Assembly (NCBI GenBank): GCA_964017065.1
Contig: OZ024791.1
Span: 2,861,410 to 2,925,409, forward strand
Reading direction: 5' to 3'
DNA from: Haliclona indistincta
Lineage: Eukaryota > Porifera > Demospongiae > Haplosclerida > Chalinidae
DNA: 64,000 nucleotides
Both the position numbers and the translations under genes were made by a program. Positions 38,643 to 51,700 of this stretch are shown here, piece after piece (position 1 is the stretch's first letter; every line of letters begins with the position of its first letter). The notes beneath the pieces are model-generated. The model searched no databases. It was not told the origin of the DNA and saw only the letters and a program-made list of their open reading frames with translations.

Positions 38643-41234
38643 TCAGGAGGACATTGAGAGGTGTTTCTCGGCCATAGCGAGAGCAATTTGTTGACAGAAG
38701 CTATTGTCAGTGTCAATAGGGAACACAAGTGTTTCATCTTCTGAGCTACAAACAGCCTTGAAGTATGGCTGAGGTAGGTCAGTGAGGGAATTGAGTCGAC
38801 TAGAAAACTTGTTGACACAAGCTTCACTCTCTCTAGTGTCTAGAAAAGTGATGCCTTTCTTTGAAGACTGCTGTGGAAACAGATGAAAGCAGTAAACATA
38901 AAAATTACTCTGCAAAATAAGTAATCTAATTTCCTACATTATGCTACACAGATCAACAACATAACAACACTTATCTATAGTAACCAATAATTATGACATT
39001 ATGCAACCAGAGATAATATTATCTCTGATGCAACACAGGAACCATACACTGACATTGTTAATCATGTTAGGCTCTGCCATAGTAGTACAGGACGGATCAA
39101 CTACAAAGTAATGATCAGTATGAGCCAGTGCATCCATATGCTGAGCAAGAACATCCACTAGTTCATCCTGGGATGGACAGGAGGAGTGTATGTAATAGTG
39201 CATGAGCAGTACTCACTATTGGAGCTGCTGGATCAGGTGCAATATCCTTCAATACAACTAGCTTCATGTCACAATCGGCTAGATCAAGCCGTCCTATCTG
39301 GAGACCACCTACACACACACACACACTGTAATCATCTAACATACTTATAAATCAGTACAGAGTAATAGCAAGAGTAAGACTCTTATTATACTCATCATGG
39401 GATATCATGACCGTACTATTGGTGCAGATAATAAATGCTCTTTGTTGACTTCAAAAGCATAAACTTTTGTCACTAGAGACAAATTGAGACCCGCTAACCA
39501 TTCTAACCAGCTAAGACCTGCTGGCAAGTTGCAGTAGTGTGTTTAACTGGAAGGAAGTGGGTATAATTAAAGGAAAGATCCAGTATATCAATCTTGTAAT
39601 TAGGTCTGGTATCTCAATTAACTAGACTACTGGACACACTACTATATTTACTCCACACACTCACCCAGTGCAAACACCAGTACACTGTTAACAGGACGCC
39701 ATGCTGCTAGATCAAGAGATATAAAGAGTTGCTGTACAGCATCCCATATTGGGTCCATTGCTCCACTTGATACATCAACAGATACTAGTCGATTGCTGTC
39801 TTTAAAATACTGCAAGAATGGGTTGATAGCTGTCATAGCCATCTTGTAGCGACGCTAAGGAGAGAAATATTGAGTTAGAATGCTCAACTGTTCTGTTATT
39901 GCTTACCACAGCTCTGGAGTTGTCAGCTTCATCAGAGACAGTAGCTCCAGGAGGAAGAGTAGCATTATGGTGACTGTAGTCTAGTGTCTGCTTCAAGCTA
40001 GTCTCTTTTACACACAGATTAATAGCAAATGACACAGGAATCTAAAAACAGAGAATTGCAGTTTAGATTGTAACTGCAGCCACTGTACAATGATAGTATT
40101 CAAAGGTACTGTATAATACACACACTATGTGCACTGAATTATTACAGTGAAAAGTTATTTTTCAGTTAGAGTACAGCGGAACCTCTCTATAATGGACAAG
40201 TTTGGCAAGTGCTTTTATCCATTATTATGGAGGTGCTCATTACATGGAGGCTCAATCTGTATTATTTTGTATTTTTATAGAGGTGTCCACTATTGGGACT
40301 GTCCGTTAAGAGAGGTTCTACTGTAGTCTTTTATAAATTCCTGGAGCCCAAGCTTACTGTGCCGTCGGCTTTGCCTCCCACTACACTCATGGGTACAAAG
40401 TCCCCTGTACTTTGTTACACTAGTACAAAACCATCATTGTACAGTAATTTTGATGGAAAAAATTAGGGTGATTTTTAGGTTACAAGCCTGGACTTAATCA
40501 GTTACACTACCAGACACATGCATATCTCTATAGCTTGCACTCATCAGTGATACATAATATGTATGGCTGAGTGCTAACTATACCTTGTTCTCAAATGCAG
40601 CCATCTCTTGTGAGCACTCTTTGATGAGGTGTTCATCACGTATCAGCCAGCGTAGGTTAGGTACCAGATCCACCAGGTAGGTTTGGTCAGGATCACTATC
40701 AATAGTATGCTGTAGCAGCCGCAGCACCCAATCCAACTAATAGGTAAATGAAATACAAGGTTCACAATTTTTGATCTCCTACCTGCACATGTGAGGGATC
40801 CTTGCGTACAAGAGCTGCCATGTCACAGGTGTTGTTCAGTGTCATGGCATGCTGGACCTTCTTGGGAAGATGCTTGAATATGAGTGACTCGCCAGACACC
40901 AGCTTCATACCAAACATTGAGCGCAGGTTGGCTACAACACGACCTTTCCCTGAACCAGGACCTCCTGTAATTGTAATAATTCACAAAGCATAAATTTTTG
41001 CAGAAGTTATCTATAATAATTATATATAATAACTTCACACTCACAGTGCAAGAAGGTGCACTTCTTACCAAAAATGAAAAGAACTTTGGTAGCAGGAGAA
41101 GCGACGAATTTGGCATTGTCTCGTCCTGTTATATTAATGACTGGTGGATTCTCGACTAGTACAGAGATCTTCCGAACATCTTTCTTGCTGTGAGCGCCAA
41201 GAGGCACCACGGCATTGCTTGTACCGCAACCCAT
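38643..41234 (-). CDS. Adenylate-kinase-like P-loop protein with N-terminal acylation motif
   Basis: Minus-strand exons: 41069-41234, 40783-40964, 40584-40736, 39907-40041, 39665-39854, 39217-39308, 39054-39167, 38643-38880. The start MGCGTSNA is a classic N-myristoylation plus palmitoylation signal (Gly2, Cys3, Ser6). Residues about 50-65 read KVLFIFGGPGSGKGRVV, the Walker A loop of adenylate kinases, followed by FGMKLVSGESLI where the family has the AMP-binding loop. Later segments (TYLVDLVPNLRWL; RLVSVDVSSGAMDPIWDAVQ) follow the adenylate-kinase order. The LID-type arginines are not obvious, so catalysis is uncertain. The C-terminal third (DELVDVLAQHMDAL, VFPIDTDNSFCQQIALAMAE) is not recognised and extends the protein well past the usual ~200 residues. 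It could be a membrane-tethered nucleotide sensor or a degenerate kinase. Confidence 0.7.
40174..40323. mobile_element. Tigger/pogo-type MITE, 150 bp
   Basis: Starts CAGCGGAACCTCTCTATAAT and ends with the inverted form AGAGAGGTTCTACTG, with TA on both sides (40172-40173 and 40324-40325). Same terminal repeat as 12492-12638. Located in intron 3 of the adenylate-kinase-like gene. Confidence 0.85.
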
Positions 41235-41436
41235 TTCGCCTGAGGGCCCATTTGTTTGTGTTGCTATGGATTTAAGTCACGTGACTAATATTCGAAATAG
41301 CGCTCCTTTCTACCCACGTGCTCGTTCAGTGAGAAAGAAGAGGTGAGTTTATCTGTTCGCATCGTGCGCTTGAAGCAGCAAGCAAAGACTTACGTGTATA
41401 CTTTTAAGTTTCTTTCTTTTGTATTTAGCCGGCACC
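41235..41436. promoter_or_regulatory. Divergent promoter of adenylate-kinase-like gene and RPL32, with 5' TOP-like leader
   Basis: The RPL32 side has a pyrimidine-rich tract ctcctttctacc (about 41303-41314), typical of ribosomal-protein transcription starts. A short leader exon ends agaagag|gtgagt at 41342/41343, and a leader intron runs to gtatttag at 41428. The other gene starts at 41234 on the opposite strand. Confidence 0.5.
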
Positions 41437-41945
41437 ATGGTAAGGGCCATCAAGACTGCGGCGCCGATCTTAAAAAAGCGAAGAAAGAGGTTTATACGTT
41501 TTCAGTCTGATAGATTTCTTAGGGTCAAGGTAAGTGTATGACTGCATCTGTTACTTAACGTCTACAATGTTCAAATCACTTTAGCCAAGCTGGAGGAAGC
41601 CAAAGGGTATCGATAACCGTGTTAGGAGACGGTTCAAGGGTTCTCGTTTGATGCCCAATGTTGGTTACGGTAGTAACAAGAAGACCAAGCATCTTCTGCC
41701 TAACGGATTCCTTAAGTTCACAGTCAACAATGCAAAGGTATTGTATTCTAGCAACACATGCTATAGTCTCACTAACCTGTATGTAGGACTTGGAGATGTT
41801 AATGATGTCTAATCGTCGCTATGCTGCTGAGATTGCTCATCGTGTGTCCAGTCGGAAGCGCAAGTCCATCATAGAGAGAGCTGCCCAGCTTAACATCAAG
41901 GTCCTCAACCCAAGTGCCAGAGTACGCACACAAGAGAACGAGTGA
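41437..41945 (+). CDS. RPL32: Ribosomal protein eL32
   Basis: Component of the large ribosomal subunit. Exons 41437-41529, 41585-41737 and 41787-41945 encode about 134 residues, the normal family length. Diagnostic segments: [73 protein letters not shown] and RVRTQENE at the end. The start codon lies in ggcaccATGg after a leader intron. Confidence 0.97.
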
Positions 41946-42340
41946 CACTCAATATCATAATGCAGTTCACTTGTTTGTATCTTGTGTGTTTTAATGAACA
42001 TTGTTTTAAGACTGATTTATTGACATTGTCATCTGTTCGAGCATTGCTGCAATCTCGATGCAACGTTGCTGGTATACAGTCATACTTTACATCTATAGTT
42101 TGGAATCAGGTCATCTTGTAATTTATATGCTTGAATTTTTCACACAAATTACTTACACAACAAATCAACAAGTACATGTATTTACATTAGTTGCAATTTT
42201 GACAGTCGAAATAAAAATTTGCTAATGATACATGGTGGTATGAATAAATACAGATCATGTAGACACAGGAGTGAGTGAAGATGAATGAAATATTGTGCAA
42301 ATGCTGTTTATTTCATTAAAAAAATTCATTTTGACAGTTT
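41946..42340. other. Convergent spacer between RPL32 and the RUNDC1-like gene
   Basis: AT-rich 3' flanks; no coding potential or repeat recognised. Confidence 0.4.
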
Positions 42341-45300
42341 TCAATGATTGAAAGTGTTGACATGATGGTAGTAAGATGCTGGCAGGTTGACCTGTACCAC
42401 TACCTGAGTGGTCCTTAACTTATCCATACACTGCAGAGCTGGTTTGAAACCTATATACAAGAAACCCCAAATCTCAACATACGTGATAAATAGAATTTGA
42501 AAGTTAGGTGGTACAGTAAATGCGACACAATGGATCATTCTTGTGAAGGACATAAATAACAAACACTAGCTGAGATTGTGACAACATGTATGTGACGTGA
42601 CCTGTTGCTGCCATGAAAGCAGTGGGACGATACAGTTCATCAACAAGAGAGGGATGAGTAGCCAGCTGCCGGAACCAGTCTGACAGATGCCGTAAACTGC
42701 AGCAACATAGTACATAAATCCAAACCATGATGGTATTACTAACTTGAATCCTTGACAGATGAGAGCTCTGAATTTAATGTCGGGAGAGTAGTTACGACAT
42801 GTAGCAAATGATCCCTCAACACTGTGTATGGTATTGAGGAATGTCTGCAGGAAAGAGTTGTAAAGCAAGAGAGAAGCAAGTAGAATGCGGCCCACCTTCT
42901 TTATTGATGCAGTTGTTTCCATTGGTAAACAAAATGAAGAGATGAGCCTGTTCTCTGGTTTGCTGCATACAACTGGACCTTTCTATACCGATCATGAACA
43001 GCAATATCAAATACTTATCTAAACTGCTGACCTTTAGTTGATAGAAATGTTTTAATACTTGCCATGCTGGACAGTCTCCAACAGCATGCTTCCCTTGAGA
43101 CATAAGCCAGGAGAAGGGAGAGAGACAAGAGAGGGATTCTGTGGAGACAACACTCTCTAAACCATGTTCTATTAGCTCTCGGAGTGAATCAGCTAGTTGC
43201 ATGGAAACAGCTTCATGAAGATCAACTTCAAGATGAGAGATCTGACAAGAACAGTGTGTTACTGTAGTTATGTTTTGTACATTAGCAACACTTACAGTCA
43301 CTTGGGTCTGGTTGGGTTGAGATAGTGTGCCCATTATTACAGTAATCTTGTCAACTGCCAACTCTAATGCTCTCACAGATGCTCTGAAGTTGAAAAGTCA
43401 ATACAATTTAAAAACAGCTCACGAGGTCTCACTGAAACTTAGTGTTGTAGTGAGTGACTGGTTTAGGCAAACACTTGAATGATCCACCACATTGCCTGAG
43501 GTACAGTAGTGAATACAGTATCAACAGAAAGCAGTCTTGACTGACCATAAGGTGAGTACTTGCATCAATGCTATCGTCTTTCTCAACACAAACACTCCGT
43601 GCTGCTCACGAGATGGCTGTACAACAGAAGACATTAGTTTTTCTAAATTATCATAAGCTACGGCTGCCAAGTGTACAAAGTTGTAGCTGTATTTGGCAAA
43701 AGCCACCTCTATTTACGAAAGGTTACTTCCACATTCTTACCGTATTCCTGCTTCTGGATGGAGAAGAATGGTCTACAACAGACTCGTCACTGGAGTATTG
43801 ATGGAGCGCTAGTAAGTGATCCTCTTCATCTGCCTCCTCCAGATCCTGTCCCCACTGCACACTGTATCGTACCTGAACCTCTCTTGTCCCACCCGAGCTG
43901 TACTCCGGGAGGACATTAACAGGAGAGGAAGCCGTGGCTGAGAACTGGGCTAGCTCTTCCTGTAGCAGTGATATGTGTTGTTCCATTGATCTGACCTGCT
44001 GAGCCAGATACCGCACTGTCAGATTCTGATAGAGACAGACAGTCAATATTTTCTGAATATTTCAACTTTATCATACCTTTGATTGTGTTGGCTGCGCTAC
44101 TTCATCAATTGCCTGCCCAACTTTCTCTTTGACTTCCTCCACACTATTGCACATGTGGAATTATGATTAAGAAGCACCATATTACATCAGTATCACTGTT
44201 TATGTTGACTTTACCTTAAGGATTCAAGGTTAGGAAATTCCAAATCAAATTTCCTCCTAAACACAAATACTTTAGTCATACAGAGACTGAGATGGATTTA
44301 TTTAGCTATAATATTATACATGTACAGGATATTCTCCAGAGGTTATTATAAGTTTATAGTTTATACAATAAACCTCTTTCAGTTTCACCCCAGTGGCTAT
44401 ATTCCAGGCTCACTTGATTTCCTGAAGGGCAGCATCTTGTTTTCGTAACAGGAGAGGGCTGCGAGGTGACGAGCTGCCGTCATACAATACTTCTTCCTCA
44501 TCGTCCTCTTCTAGCTCGGCAAGTTGGTCATGTAGCTGACTTGTGAGCTTGCTCAGCTGCACTCTCTGTTGCTCTGTGGAGCCCTACACACAGGATGGAA
44601 GACAACACGTGTACATGTTGCTGCCTAGTAGACACTCTTTGCGTGAGGGGATACTGTATCTAAGGTTCTGACGTGCAAACTTCAAATTTTAGAGCTTAGC
44701 TATCATGATGACTCAGTGCAACAAAACGCTTTTTGTAAAAATAGTAAAATACCGTACAATTCACTATCGGAACTGTACCTGCAAAACATGTTTACAGAAC
44801 TTGTTGACTATAAACCTACAGACAACACCACTATAGAGAGATACACGTATTATGTCTAATTATATAGGCTAAGAACAGCGAATAATGAACACATTCAAAC
44901 ACATTATTACAGTCAAAACCAACATTCCATTTCATGTAACCCACACATGCCCAATACAGTCATGTACACAACAAAAAGTTAAATATTTCCCCTGTACATA
45001 ATATCTCCCATCTTTCCTCATGTGTATGTGACAGTGTATACATTCAATTCTTCATGCCCACACCTTCTCTCCCTCAGCAGCAGTGTCATATGTTAGTTTC
45101 CCAGGACACCCCTTGAAGGCAAATCTTCCTAACTCATCGAGCAGATCCTACAAAAGTCATGAAAAGTAGTAGTAGTATTAGTGAGTTATGCTCATCACTC
45201 ACTTCTCGTTGATCTCTTGGAGATGCTAGTATCTGCTTCAACCGAAACTGAACCTGTACACACACAGTAGACGTGCTGGCTCTAGAAGAACAGAGGCTAG

Positions 45301-45378
45301 CTAGAGTGATCATGGACGTACCTGAGCGAAGTGCGATGTCAGAGCTATCAACTGAGAACTGCTTTCGTCCACCATCAT
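42341..45378 (-). CDS. RUNDC1: RUN-domain protein, RUNDC1-like
   Basis: Minus-strand gene starting MMVDESSSQLIAL (ATG 45378). Confident exons: 45322-45378, 45203-45253, 45064-45147, 44414-44583, 44215-44256, 44077-44143, 43741-44025, 43560-43706, then several in 42566-43380, about 42601-42697, and the last 42341-42450. The N-terminal half is coiled coil with an acidic patch (LAELEEDDEEEVLYD) and NLTVRYLAQQVRSMEQHISL. The C-terminal half resembles the RUN domain of RUNDC1: LADSLRELIEHGLES, a later QTFLNTIHSVEGSF, DIKFRALICQGF, LRHLSDWFRQLATHPSL and GFKPALQCMDKL near the end. RUN domains bind small GTPases or kinesins; the exact partner is unknown. Exon borders around 42.7-43.5 kb are uncertain. 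Confidence 0.6.
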
Positions 45379-45753
45379 CAAGGTGACAAGGTCACCACCA
45401 CTGACCTCGTAGCTAGACTACCTACCCATAAGATAGTTCAAACGATGGAAGCGAGTGTGTGATGACCGGGCTTCCTGTTTTGTTGAAGAGAAGGGCGGCC
45501 ACATGATAGGCGTGGTGAAATAAACGAGCCCCACCTAGACTAGCAAAACCGTAACTATACGACTACTGTCGACTACAGCAACTATTCTGGTGGTTCTACT
45601 ACACAATTGGTTGCAACTATAGTAAATGCAGAGGTGCTTGAAAATCCGTACTGAGAAAAGATTTTCTACTAACCACGTGGTTTATTAGAGCAGGGCGTGG
45701 TGTTAAACTTCACAAACCACACCCTTCTTCTAAACGTTCAGATCGAGGTTCAG
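45379..45753. promoter_or_regulatory. Divergent promoter between RUNDC1-like and MFAP1
   Basis: 375 bp between opposing starts, with several GC-rich patches. No TATA box or named site stands out. Confidence 0.4.
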
Positions 45754-48700
45754 ATGGCGTCAACATCGTTCAGAGTGCCCAACCGTGTCCAGTCCACGGC
45801 TGGAGCCGTGCCCGTGATCAATGAAAAGGGTAAGCTACTTGAGGAAACGACGCAGGCCTGTGCCTTTTGTGTTTTATATATGATGTGCACTAATTTTTAT
45901 GTGTATAGGCGAAATGAGAATGGAAAAAGTGAAGGTGAACCGGTATATACCCGGTAGAAGACCAGATTATGCTGGAGACACCAGCAGCAGTAGTAGCAGT
46001 GAGTCAGAGAGTGAAGAGGAAGAAGAGAAAGGCGGTGAAGGTGATGGAGAGGAGGAAGAAGAAGAGATTGAAAAGACTCGTCAGTTGTATGATGAGATTG
46101 AAATATTGAGAGACAGACGCTTAAGAAGACTAATAGAGAGAAGTGGTCTTGAAGATCAGGAAAGGCAAGTGCATAATTGGTGTAAGCATGCTTATTAGGG
46201 AGGCACGGTAGTGACTCCCTATGTAGGGATGAATTAGAATACAACATGGCGGCTACATACAATGTATTAGCGTTCAAATGCTGATATTTCGCCTGGTGAT
46301 GAATTTTATACGTCTTTAGACACTTAGATCTGCTCTCTGGCGTTGCCCCATCTTACAGTAGCAAGGAGATTGCTCGAAATTGTTACTAAAGTGACGAACC
46401 TGGAAACAGTGAAAATCGAGTTTCGTCATCATCGTTTTCTTATTCTTCTTTCTTCAACTCGCCTAGCGCCTTTACACGAGCAGTGCCGAGACCAAAACAC
46501 CCACGAACAGTCGTGAAATTCTCCTGGCATGTGCCTTTTGAACTTAGTTTTTAGCGTAACGGCGATATAAATTTCGCGATTTCTCGATCGTGATCCATTG
46601 TCAGCTTAGTGTTAGACGCCATTATTGTGATTGCGCAATACGCACGTGACCAAGCAGTGGCAAGCGCACGTGACCAAGCAGCTAGAGTATCGCCACGCCG
46701 TATCATTATCACGGATAACACATACCCGGCATTTGTCTGGAGTCTTCGAAGACCGGTAAGCTCGATCGTGTAGGATCGCCATTCTGCGCTTGCCAGATAT
46801 TCATAACTGCCGTATAGGTCTACAAATGATGTGTGGGTGGGGCTTGTACAGTCGATTGCATTTGCGTCTGAACACTTGCGTTGCGTGCGTGGGCGAAGCC
46901 TGGAGGCTGCGTTGCGTTATAGGGGCGTGGCACTATACTTGGCGCGCGAAAATTCTAGCAGATGTATGCATATGTCTGCTGAACCTGGTCGTAAAGCTCC
47001 TGGAGAATCATTTGGCAGAGATTAGGCATGGAGCGTACCTTTAGGCAGGTCTCTGGAAGTCTAAACATAGCGATCGGAACAGCTACAACATTTACCGACG
47101 GTTTGAGAGCACTGGAAACGTGCAGCCCACAAAACCTGACAGAAAAAGCACTCGGCTCCTCAGTGAACACGAAGAGTTATTGGTCTTGGGAATTATTACG
47201 GCAAATCCTACTCTATACTTACGTGAAGTGTGTCAGAAAGTGTTCGAAGCGACTAACATTGTGGTATCAGCTTCTACATTATGCAGGATCTTGTTTAGGA
47301 ATGGACTCACCAGAAAAAGTACAACAAATAGCCTTACAGAGATCTTCAGTGTATAGAGGTGAATTTATTGCTGAAATTCAGATGTACAGTGGCGAGCAGT
47401 TTGTGTGGATAGATGAATCTGGTTGTGACAAACGTGACAGTTTTCTCGCAGATTTGGTTATGGGTTTAGAGGTGAGCGACCAGTCTGTCATCGCATGTTA
47501 CATCGTGGCAAGAGAGTGTCAGCCATAGCTGCTCTATCTGTTGAAGGAGTGGTGGCTCTCAGTCTCACTTCTGTGACAGTAAACGGTGATACGTTCTTTG
47601 ATTTTGTCAGAGGGGAACTTATACCACACATGCTTCCCTTTGATGGTACAAATCCTACATCAATAGCAGTTCTGGACAACTGCTCGTTCCATCATGTGGC
47701 GACGGTGATAGAATTGTTTAAGGATGCTAGTATTCTTGTTTTATGGTTACCTCCATATAGCCCTGATTTTAATCCGCTGGAAAACGCCTTCAGTAAAGTA
47801 AAATTCTATTTAAAGGAACATGATGAGATTATGCAAGTGGTCAATGATCCAATTCCTATCATCCAAGCTGCATTTGACAGTATATCACCTAAAGACTGTG
47901 TTGGTTGGGCTAGAAATTGTAAGAAATAATTACTAATGTTTCTCAATGCAACCTGCCCAGTAACACCCATATTAATTGTAACTGCAGCATTACAAATCAA
48001 CAATGATGACTTGTGCATGACATACTCAGTTAGAAGGCTTAGAGGAAAAGTCATGAATGTCACTTAGAATGGTACCCTTCTGTTCATCATACTGAGAATC
48101 TGAAATCGCTCCTACCGATGCCAGTCTGTGCCACTTCTCCAATATTGGTCAATGAGTTCCGAACAAACGCTCACTTTCTTAACAGGAGATACTGAATGAG
48201 AGGATGATACTGAGTGAGAGGATACTTGTACAACAGAGCCTTTCTTTTTTCCTCTAAAGAAGGGCTTATCTGGCGGTTCTTCGTATGAGCTGTGTTTTCC
48301 CATTTGAATTAAATGGGACCAAGCTCTTAGTTGCTCTGGAGTGTACACCTTCATGCCTCCTTCATGCTTCTTCTTTAAATCATCATAAACTGTTTCAACT
48401 GCTGCCATCTTCTTACTGCTGTGGGCTTCATAGTTTGAACTCTTGTTGGAAGGAGATCTAGAACGCATTCTTGATTTTTTTTCTGAGTAACACCAACAGG
48501 AGATCATTCGTTTTGTAGCATGACATTTGTAACTCAAGAGGCTACCAGTGATACCAGCATCCCATAGCTTTGAAAGCAGTGCATGAGAGACAGTATCAAA
48601 AGCTTTATTGATGTCTAAGTAAACAGAGTCAACTTGCTGTCAGCAATCATGAGCACCATAAAGAAATTCACTGTAAAGCAGGAGTTGATGCAGCATGGAG

Positions 48701-51700
48701 CGGTTTCTGACAAAACCAAACTGAGAATTGGAAATCGAAGATTTATGAAGTCATAAGATTTGTCAAAAACAATCCTTTCAAGTATCTTGGATATACAACA
48801 CAAAAGAGAAATTGGACGGTAGTTAGAAATAACTGATCGGTCACCAGATTTGTAAATGAGAGTAATATGATGACAACGCCATTCAGCAGGGAGGTAAGGC
48901 TTTGACAAATAGAGAGAAAAAAGATGGTGGACGGGCACAGCAAGAGCTGCTGCAGCACTTTTGAGAATTATCTTGGATATACAATTATCTTGGATAGAGG
49001 GATCCCGTCTCCTCCCGTAGCTTTGCCTGCTGTCGACTTGAGCCTCAGGGTCTGTTCCTAGTGATGGAAAACGACCTGACGGAGCTTCTTTGGTGCCCTG
49101 GAAGTTTGTGGTTTTTTTTCAGCATGAAAAGTAAATAAATAAATAAAGTTAAAGGCAAAACAGAAGTAGGTCAAAATAAGTTAAGTACAACACTGTAGTT
49201 CAGAAATAGTAAGTTCAATGGCAGGAGGAGGGAGTCGTGAGGCATGGCCTATGTGAGATCGGGCACCACGGATAGACTGGATTCCAGAACGAAGTAGAGA
49301 GAAGGTAATTCTAGCACGAAGCCAAAACAAGACAGCCGAGTAATGTTGCTCCCATTTGGTGGCAAGACAAGAGGCAAGACGTTTGTAAAATGCAGATGCT
49401 TCTTTTGCCATGCCACCAGTAGCTGAAAAAACCAGCGGTGTGAAGGAGGAATGCTCCACCTCTCTGATTCTCTGCTCATATGCTCGTTTTTTTAGCGCTT
49501 CTTGCTTTCTGTAGGTAGAGGCTAAGCTGCTCTGACTATGAGAGGGAGCATGGGGATTAAAAATTCTCACGTCAAAGAAGGTTCTCTCATAGCGTCCTCC
49601 CCAAAAACCGTTAGCAGCAATATCAAGACGGGCTCCATCTCGAACATTAGATGATGCACCTTGCAGAGCTTCTCCAGAGAGAGGTTGTAAATGCGGTTCA
49701 ATACAAACATCACTACACACCTCAGTTAGCAGATTGGCTGTTAGATCCCTGATCTCGTTGTGACGAATGGATGGGAACCCACCCTTTGGGCAAGAGAGTG
49801 AGTGTTCCAATGAAAACTTGGTTCCACAGGCACAAAAAGAAGGAGCATATTGAGGTGACCAATTGTAGCGAATTGCCAGTGCATCATGAAAGGCTCCTTT
49901 ATGAAGAGTAAAAACAAACTCCTCAATCGGTAAAGAGGTCAACCAAGCAGAGGCACCACTCTCCTGAGCAGGTGGCATCCCAGGCAATCAATTTACCTGA
50001 CTTCCAGGGCGATTGTTGCAGAGATTGTTTCTCTGCAACAATCTCTTCCAGTTCCTCTGCGAAAGTCTTTAGAGCTGGCCAAAACAGCTTTGCGTCTTTC
50101 TATAGGGGCTCATCAACCCACTCTCCTGGTGCAGTTGCTAACTTGGCTGAGTTCAGTAAGTGCATAAAATACCAGCATCTCCCTCCAACTCATTGCTTTA
50201 CACACCTGTTGTGTTCGAGTCCCTTGGCGCTGTGGGCTCCCTGTCTCATGCTATCCTCAGGGACATTGGTCGTCAGATTCGTTTAGTATCGGGAGAAACC
50301 AAAGCTTCCTTTTTCTTGCTTCAAAGACTGTCTGTGGCTGTGCAAAAAGGCAATTGTGCTTTAATTTGTAGTTAGGGTAATTTTATTCCAAATTATCTGA
50401 CCTTCCTTTCTTGTCTTAATACTAGATAACTTTTTATTAATTATTATTATGTTGTTATTTTTGCAGAGACGAGAGAGAGGATGAACCAGAGGAACAAGAA
50501 GAGGAGGAAGAGGCAGTTAGTGAAGTAGAGCAGGAGAAATGGTATCCACCACCTGCTGTTGACTCAGATCAAGAGAGGTACCACCACACATGCAGTACTA
50601 GCAGTAGGTCATGTGTTATGTGAATTATTTGACTCGTTTCGTATGATGGGGATCAGGATCGATTACTAGTATTTTAGGACTGTAGTGCCTAAACCATATC
50701 TGGTATCTTTATTGTACTTGTGTTTCTCTTAGTTAACAAGTTATAATAGTGAGCCTCAAGTATGGTGGGAGGTCAGTAGAGCCTAAGACCCTCTGGCTAT
50801 GAGCTTGTACAGCGTCAGCAGTCACTTTGTACAAAATTGCACTTTTTTATTCTTTCTCATTTTTTCTAGTGACGAAGAAGAAATAGATGATGAGGTGAGT
50901 GGTGTGTGGGTGTGGGTGTATGTGTCATGCCGGCTTTTTTACAGGAGCTGGAGAGACGAAGAGAACTGATGCGAGATAGAGCAAGAAGACGAGCAGAAGA
51001 GGTTTGTTCTTTTACGATGTTATATCATACTTTCATTTGTTACTCGATATTGTCTTCTTATTTTGCTATCTTATCTATAGGAGTTAATGGATGTCGCCGA
51101 GGAGGAGCAATCAGGCAGTGCACAGGAAGAAGAGGACGAGGTTTGCTACCATAGTAAGAGTGTTGTCACGGTCATGATGATACTTCCAGTCCTCAGAGTA
51201 TGAGGAGTACACTGACTCAGAAGATGACATGGGACCAAGATTGAAACCTGTCTTTGTTCGAAAGTACGTCAACCTATTCCTTCCCTCTAACACACAATTT
51301 TATTTTATTGGGTCCTATGTATGTCTCGGTGGGCGGAGCTACAAGATATGCTCGATTTTTTTTTGTTTTTCTGTCTAATATTAATTTTTCTTGTTACTCG
51401 CTGTGATGAAATTGTTTACTCGAATATGATAGAATTCTCATTTGTGGCTCCGTTTGTGAGATTTATTTACTTGTTGCTGTTGCAAAGACAAAACTGTTCT
51501 CAGTTGGGCATGCACGATCAAGCTGTACTACATGTGAGCCCAAAGAAATTGCGCCAAATTAGCTAAATTGCGAAAGTTCAATTGCTAAATTGCCTGAAGA
51601 AATTGTGCACAGCTCACATTCACTACACGTCAGTAATCTATGTGGCTTTGAATATGTTCAACAGTTTGGATTCTGATTGTATTACTCATGCATGTTGCAA

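Noticed and set aside
46790..47044. Two overlapping ORFs before the transposase as a host gene
   Set aside because: They show no similarity, no splice context and adjoin decayed transposase sequence, so they are treated as element or random sequence.
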